From Isoperla grammatica (taxonomy: Eukaryota; Arthropoda; Insecta; Plecoptera; Perlodidae), in NCBI GenBank assembly GCA_945910005.1, contig OX246745.1, positions 42,036,555 through 42,100,554 of the forward strand: 64,000 bases of DNA, written 5' to 3'. Positions 55,394 through 64,000 of this stretch are shown here, one piece after another. A program made the position numbers and the translations under genes. Numbering within the stretch: the stretch's first letter is position 1; each line of letters starts with the position of its first letter. The notes beneath the pieces are model-generated. The model was not told the DNA's origin, ran no database searches, and was given only the letters and a program-made list of their open reading frames with translations.

Positions 55394-55589
55394 GGTAGGT
55401 TTTTGTTCAGGTACAATGACGATAGGGAATTCCAACGCATATCAACACTCAATAAATAAAAAAACTAATACCGTTAGGTGCATATTTTTTTCTTCAATAT
55501 TCACAAGCTCAATCTCAACTTTCTGTACATACAATTTGAAGGATAAATATTACACGTGCAGTTTTCATCGATTGACTTTAAATGCGAAG
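55393..55589. other. Unassigned AT-rich spacer before BEL gag
   Basis: About 200 bp follow the A-run. One frame (GRFLFRYNDDREFQ...) is open for about 20 codons from 55,393, but I do not recognise it. I see no LTR, primer-binding site or terminal repeat here, so the 5' end of the BEL element has been lost or is too decayed to recognise. Confidence 0.4.
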
Positions 55590-56530
55590 CTTGTCTCCCC
55601 GGCATTACCCATTGAAGTGGACCAAGTTCAAGCAAGCTTCGAGACTTTACTTTTTGGCGCTCAAGCACGCTACCGTGCCGCCGAGAAACTAAGTCAAAAT
55701 AATTTCGTGTCTGCGCCTGTGGCTGAACCTTCGCAAGCCAAATCTCTTTTATAATTACCAGCCATTGACTTGCCTAAGTTCTCTGGTGACGTATCGAAAT
55801 GGACAGAATTCTACTCTCTATTTGAATATCTGAGCATTATGCACCCCCGACTGAGGTGATTTTCTGTTGCTCTGTTTATCGTTAGCTAATCTCGACCCTT
55901 CTTCTAGAAAGGCGTTTGAAAACAAGCAATCTTCTCATGTTATTCCTGACTACAAATCGTTGATGGATTTTTTAGAAGAACAGTCTCGCACAATGGAATT
56001 ATGTGCTGTCAGTAAAACTTCGAATACTTGTATAAAAAGTTCGTTTTCAACAAAGAAGGTCAATTTGTTTCTCATTTAACTGTACCAGTGTCGAATACTT
56101 CCAGTGAGCGAGCAAACAATGAGTCATCTCGCTCTAGTAGCAATTCTACCTCACGGTCATGTCCGTTATGTAAGTCGACACACAATGTATCAATTCAATG
56201 TTTTCCGTGGTCAAAATGTGGATGAACGCTATAACACATTGCGACAATTGAAACGGTGTTTTAATTGTATGGGTGCGCATATGCGCTCAAAGAACTCGTG
56301 CTCCGTCTGTCGCAGTACGAGGGCATTAAGCATTCGATGTATTATTTAACCAATCCTATGTAACGATATGCTTGAAAGAAACCCTAAATAAATAAATAAA
56401 TAAAAAAACATCATTCCATGCTTCACACGGATTTCCCCCCTCTTCCTCTTTACTAGCTCGTGTTGAGGAACTCACTCCCATCGCTAGTTGCAGCAAACAG
56501 TCTCCTGTAACTCTTATCTTGTCATGTACG
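55590..56530 (+). pseudogene. BEL/Pao gag-like region with zinc knuckles
   Basis: Near 55,590-55,750 is a coiled, alanine-rich gag segment (ASFETLLFGAQARYRAAEKL), closed by a TAA at 55,752-55,754. The same frame resumes with the superfamily signature AIDLPKFSGDVSKW at about 55,758, which is the conserved LPKFSG...W block of Pao gag. A LANLDPSSRKAFE...SLMDFLEEQ segment follows at about 55,885-55,990. Two zinc-knuckle-like motifs come next: CPLCKSTHNVSIQC (about 56,157) and CFNCMGAHMRSKNSCSVC (about 56,257-56,312), in different frames. At least three frame changes separate these blocks. A basic HHSMLHTDFPP segment typical of the gag-protease linker resumes at 56,407 after a small insertion. Gag would form the particle and bind RNA; this copy cannot. 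Confidence 0.83.
56318..56405 (+). mobile_element. Possible 3' scrap of a LINE inside gag
   Basis: Between the second zinc knuckle and the HHSMLH segment lies about 85 bp of AT-rich sequence ending in four AAAT repeats and an A-run. Its plus-strand reading ends MYYLTNPM followed by a stop, a style seen at the ends of LINE ORF2s, then about 50 bp and the AAATAAAT tail. It interrupts the gag frame at CRS. A very short, 5'-truncated LINE copy fits; other short retroposons are possible. Confidence 0.45.
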
Positions 56531-56543
56531 GACTTCAAACCCC

Positions 56544-58224
56544 GTGCACCACTCTGTTATGTTGGGCACTATTCGTGCATTTATGCAGGATGCTCACGGC
56601 AAGTGGCAACTCGTTCGCGCGGTGATCGACTCCGGGTCACAAATCTCGGCCATCACCAACTCTACGGTGCAAAAGTTAGGCTTGAAAATACAGCCTAGTG
56701 TCTCAGAACTTTCAGGTGTTGGTCACATATCAACTCGTGTACGCGGAACGGTGCAATGCAGTAAAGCATCTCGTCACACTGCTGCCATGTTTTCTAATAT
56801 AAACGCTCATGTTCTCCCGGCTATCGCAGGCAACTTGCCTACTTGTTCGATTCCCGATGACGTCATCGAGTGATTTCGTAGTCTCCCACTCGCTGACGAT
56901 CGTTTCCACATCCCTAGCGCTATTGATTTCCTCATTGGTGCTGATATTTACACAGATATTTTGTGTAAAGCCGGCAATTCCGTCATTGGCAGTAAGCCGG
57001 CAGCCCTCAATACTGTCTTTGGTTGGGTGGTGTTAGGTTCGGTTGACTCAGTCAAGCCTTCTTCCGAGCCCTCTTACTCATTTCTCACGGTTGCCAACCC
57101 TCCGTTGGACAGTACTCTCCGTCTCTTCTGGGAGTCAGAAAAAGTCTCTTGCCCAGCCTCGTTGGACCCTCTAGATAAGCTCGTCGAGGAGCATTTTCTT
57201 GCTACTTATTCACGCAACCACTGTGGTCGATACTCGGTTGCTCTCCCTTTCAACCCTGATTGTAAAATGCCAGGCAATAATCGAAACGCCGCACTTCAAA
57301 ATTTTCTCAGTTTGGAACATCGACTCAAACGTTACACTCGCAGTTATGACTCATATAACCAGTTCATGAGTAAGTACGCTCAGTCACTGCACATGCAGCC
57401 TGCTACTAACGCCTCTGATTATATAATCCCGCATCATTGCGTTAGTAAAGTTATTAGTTCCACCACCAAACTGCGCGTGGTTTTTAATGCCTCCCCCCCT
57501 GACAAGAGTGGAGTTTCTTTGAACCAAGCATTGTTCAGTGGTCCTAAACTTCAGGGTGATCTCCCTGGCATTCTTACCACATTTCGTGGCCACCCTATCG
57601 CTCTTTGTGCGGATGTCCGACAAATGTACCGCCAGATTCTCGTGCACCCAGCCGACCGGGCCTATCAGCACATCTTTTGGCGTCCCGAACATTCTTCTTC
57701 CGTTGTAGAGTTCGAACTCAACACGGTCACTTATGGACTCAAGCCCTCTACATTTCTCGCTCAACGAGTGTTGCAACAACTTGTTACCGACGAAGGCGAT
57801 AAGTTCCCGTTAGCCTCACTCGCTCTCTCATCTCACACATACATCGATGACATTGTCTCCGGCGCCAGTGATGTCGAGGAAGCTCGCTAGCTTCGCTCAC
57901 AGTTGCAATCTCTCACTCGACGCGCAGGTGTTGAGCTACGTTAGTGGTCCAGCAACATGCCCGAAGTGCTGAGTTCTTTCCCGAAGGAACATCTTGAAAC
58001 TCCTTTGGTGTTTTCCAATGACGACCAAGGTCTCAAGATTCTTGGGTTACTTTGGGATCCCGAATCTGACTGTTTCAGGTTCCACACTCTCCCCTTCGAA
58101 GGATGCGTCACTAAGCGCGCTGTTCTTTCCTATATCGCTCGCAGTTTGAACCCCCCGTGTTCCTGACCCCTTTCGTTTGCTGGATGAAAGTCTACCTCCA
58201 ACAACTCTGGCTTAGTCGCCTAGA
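56544..58224 (+). pseudogene. BEL/Pao pol, protease and reverse transcriptase part
   Basis: A single frame runs 56,544-58,150. The protease active site is DSGS (Asp codon 56,628-56,630). The linker has FLIGADIYTDIL and NTVFGWVVLGS. The RT contains KLRVVFNAS, motif A CADVRQMYRQI (Asp codon 57,612-57,614), and the catalytic YIDD box (Tyr codon 57,840-57,842) in THTYIDDIVSG style typical of BEL. The frame is broken by TGA at 56,871-56,873, TAG at 57,888-57,890 and TAG at 57,942-57,944. A shift follows at a C-run (58,151-58,156). Beyond it, VFLTPFVCWMKVYLQQLWL continues in a second frame up to the insertion at 58,225. Each damaged codon is a single point change away from a sense codon, suggesting moderate age. 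The enzyme would process the polyprotein and copy RNA to DNA. Confidence 0.92.
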
Positions 58225-58226
58225 TA

Positions 58227-59012
58227 GTGGAAGATTATCGACTCAGATTTGAAATTTTGATACATTTGTTCTACAACAAGCTACAAATTTAAGAGTATGT
58301 TTGTAACATTATGACACATTTCGGATGCAAAGTTAACCAAAATTAGCTCACCGAAAGTTAGTCAAAAAAAAATCTCAAAGTCAAATATTTGAAAATAAAA
58401 TGAAAATAGAAATCTCTCAATACCAAATTCCATTTTGAGCTTACTAACTTGGGTGTGGTATTAAAAGTCGTGTATATGTACTGCCTATGAGCATTATTTG
58501 GAAAAATGTGGTATTTTTGCATTTTGATAGTCGTTAAACAATAAAAATATACCAAAATATCCACACAAAAGTATTTACCGCACTTTAGTACATAAAAATG
58601 ATGAAAGATAATAATATAAAACAAATATCGTTATACGACTGTATTGGTTGAAGAACTAGCTAAAACTTTGTCACTGGTCAAACTTCTAGACGTGAACTTC
58701 ATAGCATCGTTTTTCTTATTTCCCTAGTTGCGGTGCGCCGGCCGTGGTCGCTCCCGCGCGCTAACCAGCCATAAGGCCCGTGCTATTCCCGCCCGAGGCG
58801 AGCGTGTTTGATTGGACTTTACCACAAAATGTGCACACAACACTTCTTTAGTCGGTTCTGTATTAGAAAACTGTATTTTTGTTGTAGTTATACTTTTATG
58901 ATTTCTATTTTTAACAAAAAAAGTCATGAAGAGGCTCAATATTTCTCTAGGCTTTATATTAAAAACAAATAAATATTCTCATTGATTTTTCCATTCATCT
59001 AAATTAGGGACT
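58227..59012 (+). repeat. Left inverted arm
   Basis: This pairs with 60,984-61,776 in reverse complement over its whole length, with many scattered substitutions and small indels (I estimate 80-85% match outside the core). Highly similar parts include GTTGTAGAACAAATG-type sequence near the outer end, the CACCGAAAGTT region, TGGATATTTTGGT-type sequence, and the GC-rich core at 58,730-58,809. Small ORFs here have no recognisable product. Confidence 0.85.
58693..58809 (+). other. GC-rich conserved core of the left arm
   Basis: Positions 58,730-58,809 (80 bp, strongly G/C-rich in AT-rich surroundings) are identical to the reverse complement of 61,192-61,271. Extending outward to 58,693 adds 36 matching bases and a single mismatch at 58,729. 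It contains GCCGGC, GCGCGC and GCCTCGGGC-type sequence on one strand or the other. I do not see tRNA boxes or an ORF. Function is unknown; a protein-binding site, a promoter, or a recently gene-converted patch are possible. Confidence 0.8.
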
Positions 59013-60490
59013 ATACTCAATCTGGTTGTTGTTTAATAGGAAAATCTCTAATGTTATGGGGGATTATGGGTTTGCTCATGATAGTATGGGCCATTTGTTT
59101 CCCTACGTTGCTAAAGTATTGCAGGAATGATTCCGCTACATTATTTGGGTTGTTTTAGTTACTATCACATTATCTAAAACTTTGATTTTCTCTATTTCTC
59201 TATTTGTTTGGGAGTTTCGCTTACCAGTTGCGTCATTAATAACATCCCATATCTTCTTTATGTCTTTCCCTGCGTCTATTATTTTCAGTTTGTAGTAGTC
59301 ATTTTTTACTATGTGTATTAACTTGTTTATGTAGTTTCGGTATTTTCGGTATGTCGATTTAAGATCAATATTTTATGGGTGTAATAGGACTTTTTTACTT
59401 AACATATCTCTTTTCTTTATAGCTGTGATTAACCCTAGGGTTATCCATGGTTTCAGTTTTTTGTTTTTGAAACTAATTTTTGTTAATTTACGTTTGCTAG
59501 CATTTGAAATGTATTCCCCTAATATGTGAATGAAATTATTTGCAGCAATATCGATATCATCTGTGTTTGTGACCGATTCCCACCCTTCTTTTGAAATGGA
59601 TTCTTGTAGTTTATTGTAGTCCATTTTATTAAAAAGTTTGTTATAGTCGTTTTTTTTTACTAAGGTTGTACTCCGATTTAATTTTATTTTCCATTTCAAT
59701 TATAACGGGATAATGATCAGTTATTTGCGTGCGCAGAATGCCTGTTTGGAACTGGGATATACTTTTCGATTTAAGAAATATGTGATCTATGCAAGACCGA
59801 GAGTTTTCGTCCACTCTTGTAGTATCCTTGATTAGCGGTAGAAATCCATTTGAATATAATGTATTGAGGTAATCACTTGTTTGATGGTGTTCATGCAAAG
59901 GTTTGTCAGATATGTTTATGTAAATATCACCAATTACTAGGTTGTGTTTACTCTTTAGTTCAGGGAGTGATAATTGTAATTGATTTATAAATAGATTTAC
60001 GTTGCTGGAGGAAGATCTAATAATTGCAAGTACAGAGAATGATTCCTGGTTTTGTTCAATTACAATTTGTACACAATTTCCTTGGTTTATTATTTTGTTT
60101 GTTTTAGCTTGCAACTTGCTGTATTGTTCATTCCTAATAAATATTGAGATTCCATCGTGGCTAGTGAGTTTGTTAGTAAAATGATATGCAGTGTATCCAT
60201 TTATTTCGTATTGGTGTGTATGTACTTCCTTGAGATGTGTTTCAGTTAATATAATTATATCAAATTCGGGTTTTGATTCGTTAATTACGACTAAGAATTC
60301 ATCAAAATGTTTATTTATACTTCGAATGTTAGCGTGTATTAATTTAAGCCCAAACACCTTACTGAATATCATTTCTACATTTTCAATATCATTATGTATG
60401 AATGTTGCGTTTACTTCGTCAAGTATAAAACCAGTTTCATCTCCTTTTTCCATAGATAAAACCAGATATTTAATTAGCCTATGTTTAATA
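59013..60490 (-). pseudogene. LINE ORF2 fragment: APE endonuclease and linker
   Basis: Reading on the minus strand from 60,453, the endonuclease shows HANIRSINKHFDEF, then DIIILTETHL (catalytic Glu), a GDIYINI segment where GDFN is usual, RSCIDHIFL, and TDHYPVI in place of the terminal SDH. A frame change in a nine-T run near 59,650 leads to the linker in a second frame (59,699-59,373). Beyond a stop, a third segment (59,370-59,020) gives TYRKYRNYINKLIH...KKIWDVIND and FLQYFSNVGK, typical of the region just before LINE reverse transcriptase. The fragment ends at about 59,017, within a few bases of the left arm. No RT follows. The altered GDFN position and the frameshifts indicate a dead copy. 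It would have nicked target DNA. Confidence 0.87.
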
Positions 60491-60983
60491 CAAACTTAAC
60501 GCTTAACTTGTAATATGCCTAATAATATAAAAATAAGTTAAGTTATTTTGGTATTTGTAAAATAGCCACTATATTAATAAAGTATCAGATGAAAATGATA
60601 TAATGATATGATTTAGAGGCGTAGCCCCTGATAAAAAAATGTATAAACAGTAAAAATATAAATCTAAAAGTAAACAGCAATATTATACCGTATGGTAGTA
60701 AAACTAGCAAAGTAAAGATTCCAGTCTTGCAAATAGCAGCAATGTTATAACTATGTCGTACTAGACTTATTAATAATTAGTCAGACTCCAGATTATTCTG
60801 TTTATACTAGGGGTAATGTTTGCTATTCAGCTATTTTCGTGGTTATCTCAGTACGCTACTCACGATGGTTTCATCTCATGATGTGATGAAATGGTTTTTA
60901 GCCATAATGAAGTGATACATTTTATTTTTCTGACTAAAATTATGTTATCAAATGCTAAATAAATTTGTGGTATTCTTAAAAAT
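60491..60983. other. Unassigned AT-rich interval between LINE fragment and right arm
   Basis: About 490 bp of low-G/C sequence upstream of the endonuclease frame. It may be LINE 5' untranslated sequence or the original loop of the inverted-arm element. A small imperfect palindrome (CATCTCATGATGTGATG) sits near 60,870. No ORF, RNA gene or repeat array is apparent. Confidence 0.4.
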
Positions 60984-61776
60984 GTACTCCCTAATTTAGT
61001 TGAATGGAAAAATGCAATGACAATATTTTATTTGTTTGTAATTTGAAGCCCGGATAGAAATATTTATGTATTTTTAAGATTTTTTAGTTAAAAATGTATT
61101 CCACAAAAGTATAACTACAATAAAATAAAGTTTTCAACTATAGAACTTTCTAAAAAAGTGTTGTGTACACATTTTGTAGTCAAGTCTAATAAAACACGCT
61201 CGCCTCGGGCGGGAATAGCACGGGCCTTATGGCTGGTTAGCGCGCGGGAGCGACCACGGCCGGCGCACCGCGACTAGGGAAATAAGAAAAACGATGCTAT
61301 GAAGTTCATGTCTCGAAGTTTGATCAGTAACAAAGTTTTAGCTAGTTCTTGAACCTATACAATGGTGTAAACATATTTGTTTTATATTATTATCTTCTAT
61401 CATTTTTATGTGACTAAAGTGCGGTAAATACTTTTGTGTGGATATTTTGGTCTATTTTTACTGTTTAACGACTATCAAAATGCAAAAATATCACATTTTT
61501 CAAAATCATGCTAATAGGCAGTGCAAATGCACGACTTTTACTTTGTAGGTTCGAAATGGAATTTGATATTGAGAGATTTCGATTTTTTGTTTTATTTTCA
61601 AATATTTGAATTTGACATTTTTTTTAACCAACTTTCGGTGATTTAATTTTGGTTAACTTTGCATCATAAATGTGTCATAGTGTTACAAACATATTCCTAA
61701 ATTTGTAGCTTGTTGTAGAACAAATGCAACAAACTTCGACGCCATTTGAAGAGCTAGCCGTTTGATAATCTTCTAC
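60984..61776 (-). repeat. Right inverted arm
   Basis: Reverse-complement partner of 58,227-59,012. Alignment begins at CTCCCTAATTTAG next to the loop and ends at GATAATCTTCTAC next to the BEL sequence. The outermost 60 bp are more diverged than the interior, and the GC-rich core (61,192-61,271) is identical to that of the left arm. Confidence 0.85.
61192..61308 (-). other. GC-rich conserved core of the right arm
   Basis: Inverted twin of 58,693-58,809. Positions 61,192-61,271 match perfectly and the next 37 match with one difference. The abrupt fall to about 80-85% similarity elsewhere in the arm makes the identity stand out. Confidence 0.8.
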
Positions 61777-61779
61777 TAA

Positions 61780-63040
61780 GAGTGGGATGACGCTCTCCCA
61801 GAGTCTCTGAGTCATTATTGGCTTTCCGACGTAGATGGGGTGTCTCAACTATCTTGTCTCCGCATCTCTCGTCTCATTGCTCGCAGTAATGCTACCTACC
61901 GCCTTGTAGGGTTTTGTGATGCTTCAGAGAAAGCATCTGCGGCCGCCCTCTATTTGCACGTGCAAACAAGCTCTGATGGTAATGTCTTCTTGCTAAGAGC
62001 CAGAAGTAAGGTCGCTCCCGTCAAGCCCCTTACCATACCCAAGCTCGAGCTCCTTGGAGCACTCTTGTTATCTCGAGTCCTAAAGGACATCCTCCCTGCG
62101 GTCAACCGCTTTGGGATAGAATTTGTGATTCTCTTCACTGACTACAATAGTTCTTGCTTGTCTAAGGACTTCTTCGTATCAACTTAAAACTTTCGTCGCC
62201 AATCGAGTGGTTGAAATTTTCGAGCACACTTCTCCTACCGACTGGGCGCATGTGCGCTCTGAAGAGAATCCTGCTGATTGTGCTTCCCGGGGGTTGCTTC
62301 CCCTTGAATTGTTGGAACACCCTCTGTGGTTTAGTGGTTCTCCTTTCTTGTGTGCTCCTCCCGCTACTTGGCCCTGCTCAGTGCCTTCGGTCGACTCCGG
62401 TCTCAAGTTGCCTGAGTTGAAATCATCTCATGTAGTACTGATCACCCATGACCCCGTCATTGATCCGTTACTTGTAAAGCTTGAAAGCTTCTCTTCGCTT
62501 TTGAAAGCTAAGCGCGTCTTTGGTCATGTGGTTCGCTTCACTCGTATACTTCTCGCTCGCCGAGCTCGACTCCCGTTACCCAAGGGTCCGTTGTTGCCAG
62601 ATGAGCTCAGTGCCGCGATGGACATGTTCGTACGACTCACTCAGGAGCAACTTTTCTGACATGGACAAGTAACCTCTTCAATCTCCGCTCTTAAACCCTT
62701 CGTCGACCCCCGTGGTTTTCTCAGGGTGGGCGGAAGATTGAATCATTCTCTGCTTCCTAAAGAAGCTCGTCACCCCCTTTTGCTCCCCAAAAATGCCCAC
62801 TTATCTTCACTCTTGTGTGATTCATTTCACATAACCTCATTGCATTCTGGTCCCCGCACCGTTCAAGCCCTCATCCAGCAACATTACTGGATTGTCTCTC
62901 TTCAAGGTTTGCTCCGTCAGCACATTCGTCGTTGTTTGACGTGCAATAAATTTCGTGCCAGACCTTTACAGCCTGTCATGGCTGATCTCCCCAAGTCCCG
63001 CGTTCAGCCTTCACGTGCTTTCCTCCAACATCTCTCTCTA
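61780..63040 (+). pseudogene. BEL/Pao pol, RNase H and integrase zinc-finger part
   Basis: The frame resumes after the inserted element with EWDDALPESL. RNase H-like motifs follow: GFCDASEKASAAALY (first catalytic Asp), IPKLELLGALLLSR (Glu) and LFTD at about 62,130-62,141. A frame shift directly after FTD moves to SYQLKTFVANRVVEIFEH, then the superfamily signature SEENPADCASRGL near 62,262. A TGA at 62,657-62,659 interrupts the frame, which then continues into GFLRVGGRLNHS and the HHCC zinc finger of integrase (HITSLHSGPRT...RRCLTCNKFRA, to about 62,960), ending DLPKSRVQPSRAF. Normally the integrase catalytic core would follow; here recognisable sequence ends by about 63,040. Without it the element could not integrate. 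Confidence 0.9.
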
Positions 63041-63084
63041 CCAAAAAATACAGTCCACTATTGCTTTTTTCAGGGCAACCGCCC

Positions 63085-64000
63085 CTCCAGTAAAAAAAAT
63101 AATATTTCTTTATTTAGCCAAACGCTAATGTAATACAAAATGTACATATAAAAACTCATATAGTAAATTTTATTTTTAACAAATTCAGTCATATTCTTTA
63201 CACTTGCTTGCTGAACATTAATATCATTAAGATATTTTACAACTTCATTATAGAGCTTAAAACTATTAAAAGTCAACGTTCTTTGTGTAGAAGTTCTATA
63301 AACCTTTTTAACATTAATATTTTTTTAAAAACGGGTGTCATGAAAATGAATTTCTTTATTTAACATTAACATTTCCTGTAAATTTGGTGGACCAATATCA
63401 TTTATAATATTGTTAATCATTTTTTAAACCTTTAAAGCATATTTTTGTTTAACACTTAAAATGTTAAGAACTCGTAACATATCATTAATATGGGTACGTT
63501 TATGGCATCTTAGTACAGCTCTCATAGCTTTATTTTGATCACGTTGACGGATTTGCATATCTTTGTCATCAATATTAAATAAAATGGACCCACAATACTC
63601 AAATTCGAGCATTACGATTGCAATATAAAAGTCCCAGGTGAGAGGAATACTCCAACGCGATACAATAATCCCACTCTTTTATTTATCTTATTTGTCATTG
63701 CCATCACGTGGTTACTAAAATGTAAATGTTAATAAATCAAAAAACCTAAATATTTTATTTCTTTAACTACCTCAATGTCTTCGCCATTAATACTGAGAGA
63801 GAACTCACTTTCACTCAACAATTTATCTTTTTTTTCAGGTGATGACGTAACGTATAAACTTTTCTTCTTTTTAACATTCAGTTTAAGCTTATTATGTTTA
63901 AACGAATCAATAATTTTATCCAAAGCATCATTTAGTTTCTCACAAACTTCCTTAATGATGTACCCACTAACAGAGACCATACTGTCATCAGCAAAGAGAT
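63085..64000 (-). mobile_element. LINE reverse transcriptase 3' part, running off the window
   Basis: On the minus strand the window edge cuts into the RT palm. LFADDSMVSVSG at 63,990-63,955 carries the catalytic FADD. Next are LNVKKKKSLYV and EIKYLGFLI (to about 63,735), an in-frame TAA, NHVMAMTNKINKRVGLLYRVG (about 63,705-63,640), and a shifted FEYCGSILFNID thumb segment (63,608). The tail INDIGPPNLQEM...FHDTRF...TFNSFKLYNEVVKYLNDI lies at 63,425-63,230. The 3' end has an AATAAA-like element and an AT-rich end near 63,085, directly abutting decayed BEL sequence. At least one stop and two frame changes mark it as inactive. The 5' part lies outside the window. Confidence 0.87.

Larger units (their letters stand above)
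58227..61776. mobile_element. 3.55-kb element with about 790-bp inverted arms inserted in BEL pol
   Basis: The BEL frame stops at 58,224 and resumes at 61,780, so everything between is an insertion. Its two ends are inverted copies of each other (58,227-59,012 and 60,984-61,776), beginning GTRGAAGATTATC. A TA dinucleotide flanks both ends (58,225-58,226 and 61,777-61,778), compatible with a TA target duplication, although a slightly longer site such as CTA(A)GA is also possible. Nothing resembling a transposase is present. The loop holds a LINE endonuclease fragment and about 490 bp of unassigned DNA. This looks like a non-autonomous foldback-style DNA element. Two independent insertions of one repeat in opposite orientation is the alternative, made less likely because the outer ends match. 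Confidence 0.75.
55590..63060 (+). mobile_element. Degenerate BEL/Pao LTR retrotransposon, split by insertions
   Basis: The plus strand carries gag, zinc knuckles, aspartic protease, reverse transcriptase, RNase H and integrase zinc finger in the order and style of the BEL/Pao superfamily. The coding sequence is richer in G/C than the surrounding DNA. It is interrupted by a LINE-end scrap at about 56,318-56,405 and by the 3.55-kb inverted-arm element at 58,227-61,776. Removing the latter would bring the two pol halves together. No LTRs are visible. The left end is unresolved, and the right end is replaced by another LINE after the integrase zinc finger. Multiple stops and frameshifts show it is not autonomous. 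Confidence 0.9.

Noticed and set aside
55240..55452. Minus-strand ORF with a phenylalanine run
   Set aside because: It is produced by the 24-A homopolymer and has no other content.
57384..57779. Minus-strand ORF opposite BEL reverse transcriptase
   Set aside because: Antisense shadow of the RT frame, with no recognisable motif.
58730..58809. tRNA or tRNA-derived promoter in the GC-rich block
   Set aside because: GGTTAGCGCG loosely recalls an A box, but I find no B box at a suitable distance and no cloverleaf.
58358..58939. Small minus-strand ORFs in the left inverted arm as possible transposase remnants
   Set aside because: They are short and low in complexity, are not preserved in the right arm, and carry no DDE/D-like arrangement.
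60002..60499. Plus-strand ORFs within the loop
   Set aside because: They lie opposite the endonuclease reading frame and show only hydrophobic, AT-driven composition.

Overview
This window looks like repeat-rich, probably heterochromatic nuclear DNA from an animal, most likely an insect or another arthropod. That inference rests on the BEL/Pao LTR retrotransposon, APE-type LINEs, and a virus/Polinton-type DNA polymerase relic. The species cannot be named from the sequence. I see no intact cellular gene, tRNA, rRNA or CRISPR array.

Positions 1-51,689 form one uninterrupted head-to-tail satellite array that also runs off the left edge. The unit is 51 bp, about 51% GC, in roughly 1,010 copies. 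It is itself an ancient dimer of a 26-bp and a 25-bp half, each carrying GTAC and CCTCTA landmarks. I counted 26 units that have lost exactly one 25-bp half; all lie left of 32.5 kb. On top of the 51-bp period sit tandem duplications at many scales (587, 817, 969, about 2,118, about 3,034, 3,877, about 5,049 and about 8,055-8,159 bp). Because 51 = 3 x 17, four of the six frames stay open for long distances. The hundreds-to-1,343-codon ORFs there are artefacts of periodicity, not genes.

Positions 51,690-64,000 are a nested graveyard of transposable elements in AT-rich DNA. The satellite stops within about 15 bp of recognisable homology to the N-terminal part of a family-B DNA polymerase of the Polinton/Maverick or virus-derived kind (51,705-55,368, plus strand). 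That gene is broken by frameshifts and stops, and is split by a 5'-truncated LINE on the minus strand (52,207-53,962). A run of 24 A and about 200 bp of unassigned DNA lead into a BEL/Pao element (about 55,590-63,060, plus strand). Its gag, protease, reverse transcriptase, RNase H and integrase zinc-finger regions can all be read, but with in-frame stops and frameshifts, and without LTRs or the integrase core.

The BEL pol is interrupted by a 3.55-kb element (58,227-61,776) with about 790-bp inverted arms and a possible TA target duplication. Its loop holds a LINE endonuclease fragment. The arms are visibly diverged, except for an 80-bp GC-rich block that is identical in both. A third LINE, also minus strand, replaces the end of BEL from about 63,085 to the right edge.

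The most noteworthy signals are the half-unit logic of the satellite (deletion and later precise expulsion of half units), the array edge lying inside the polymerase relic, and the perfectly conserved GC block inside otherwise decayed inverted arms.
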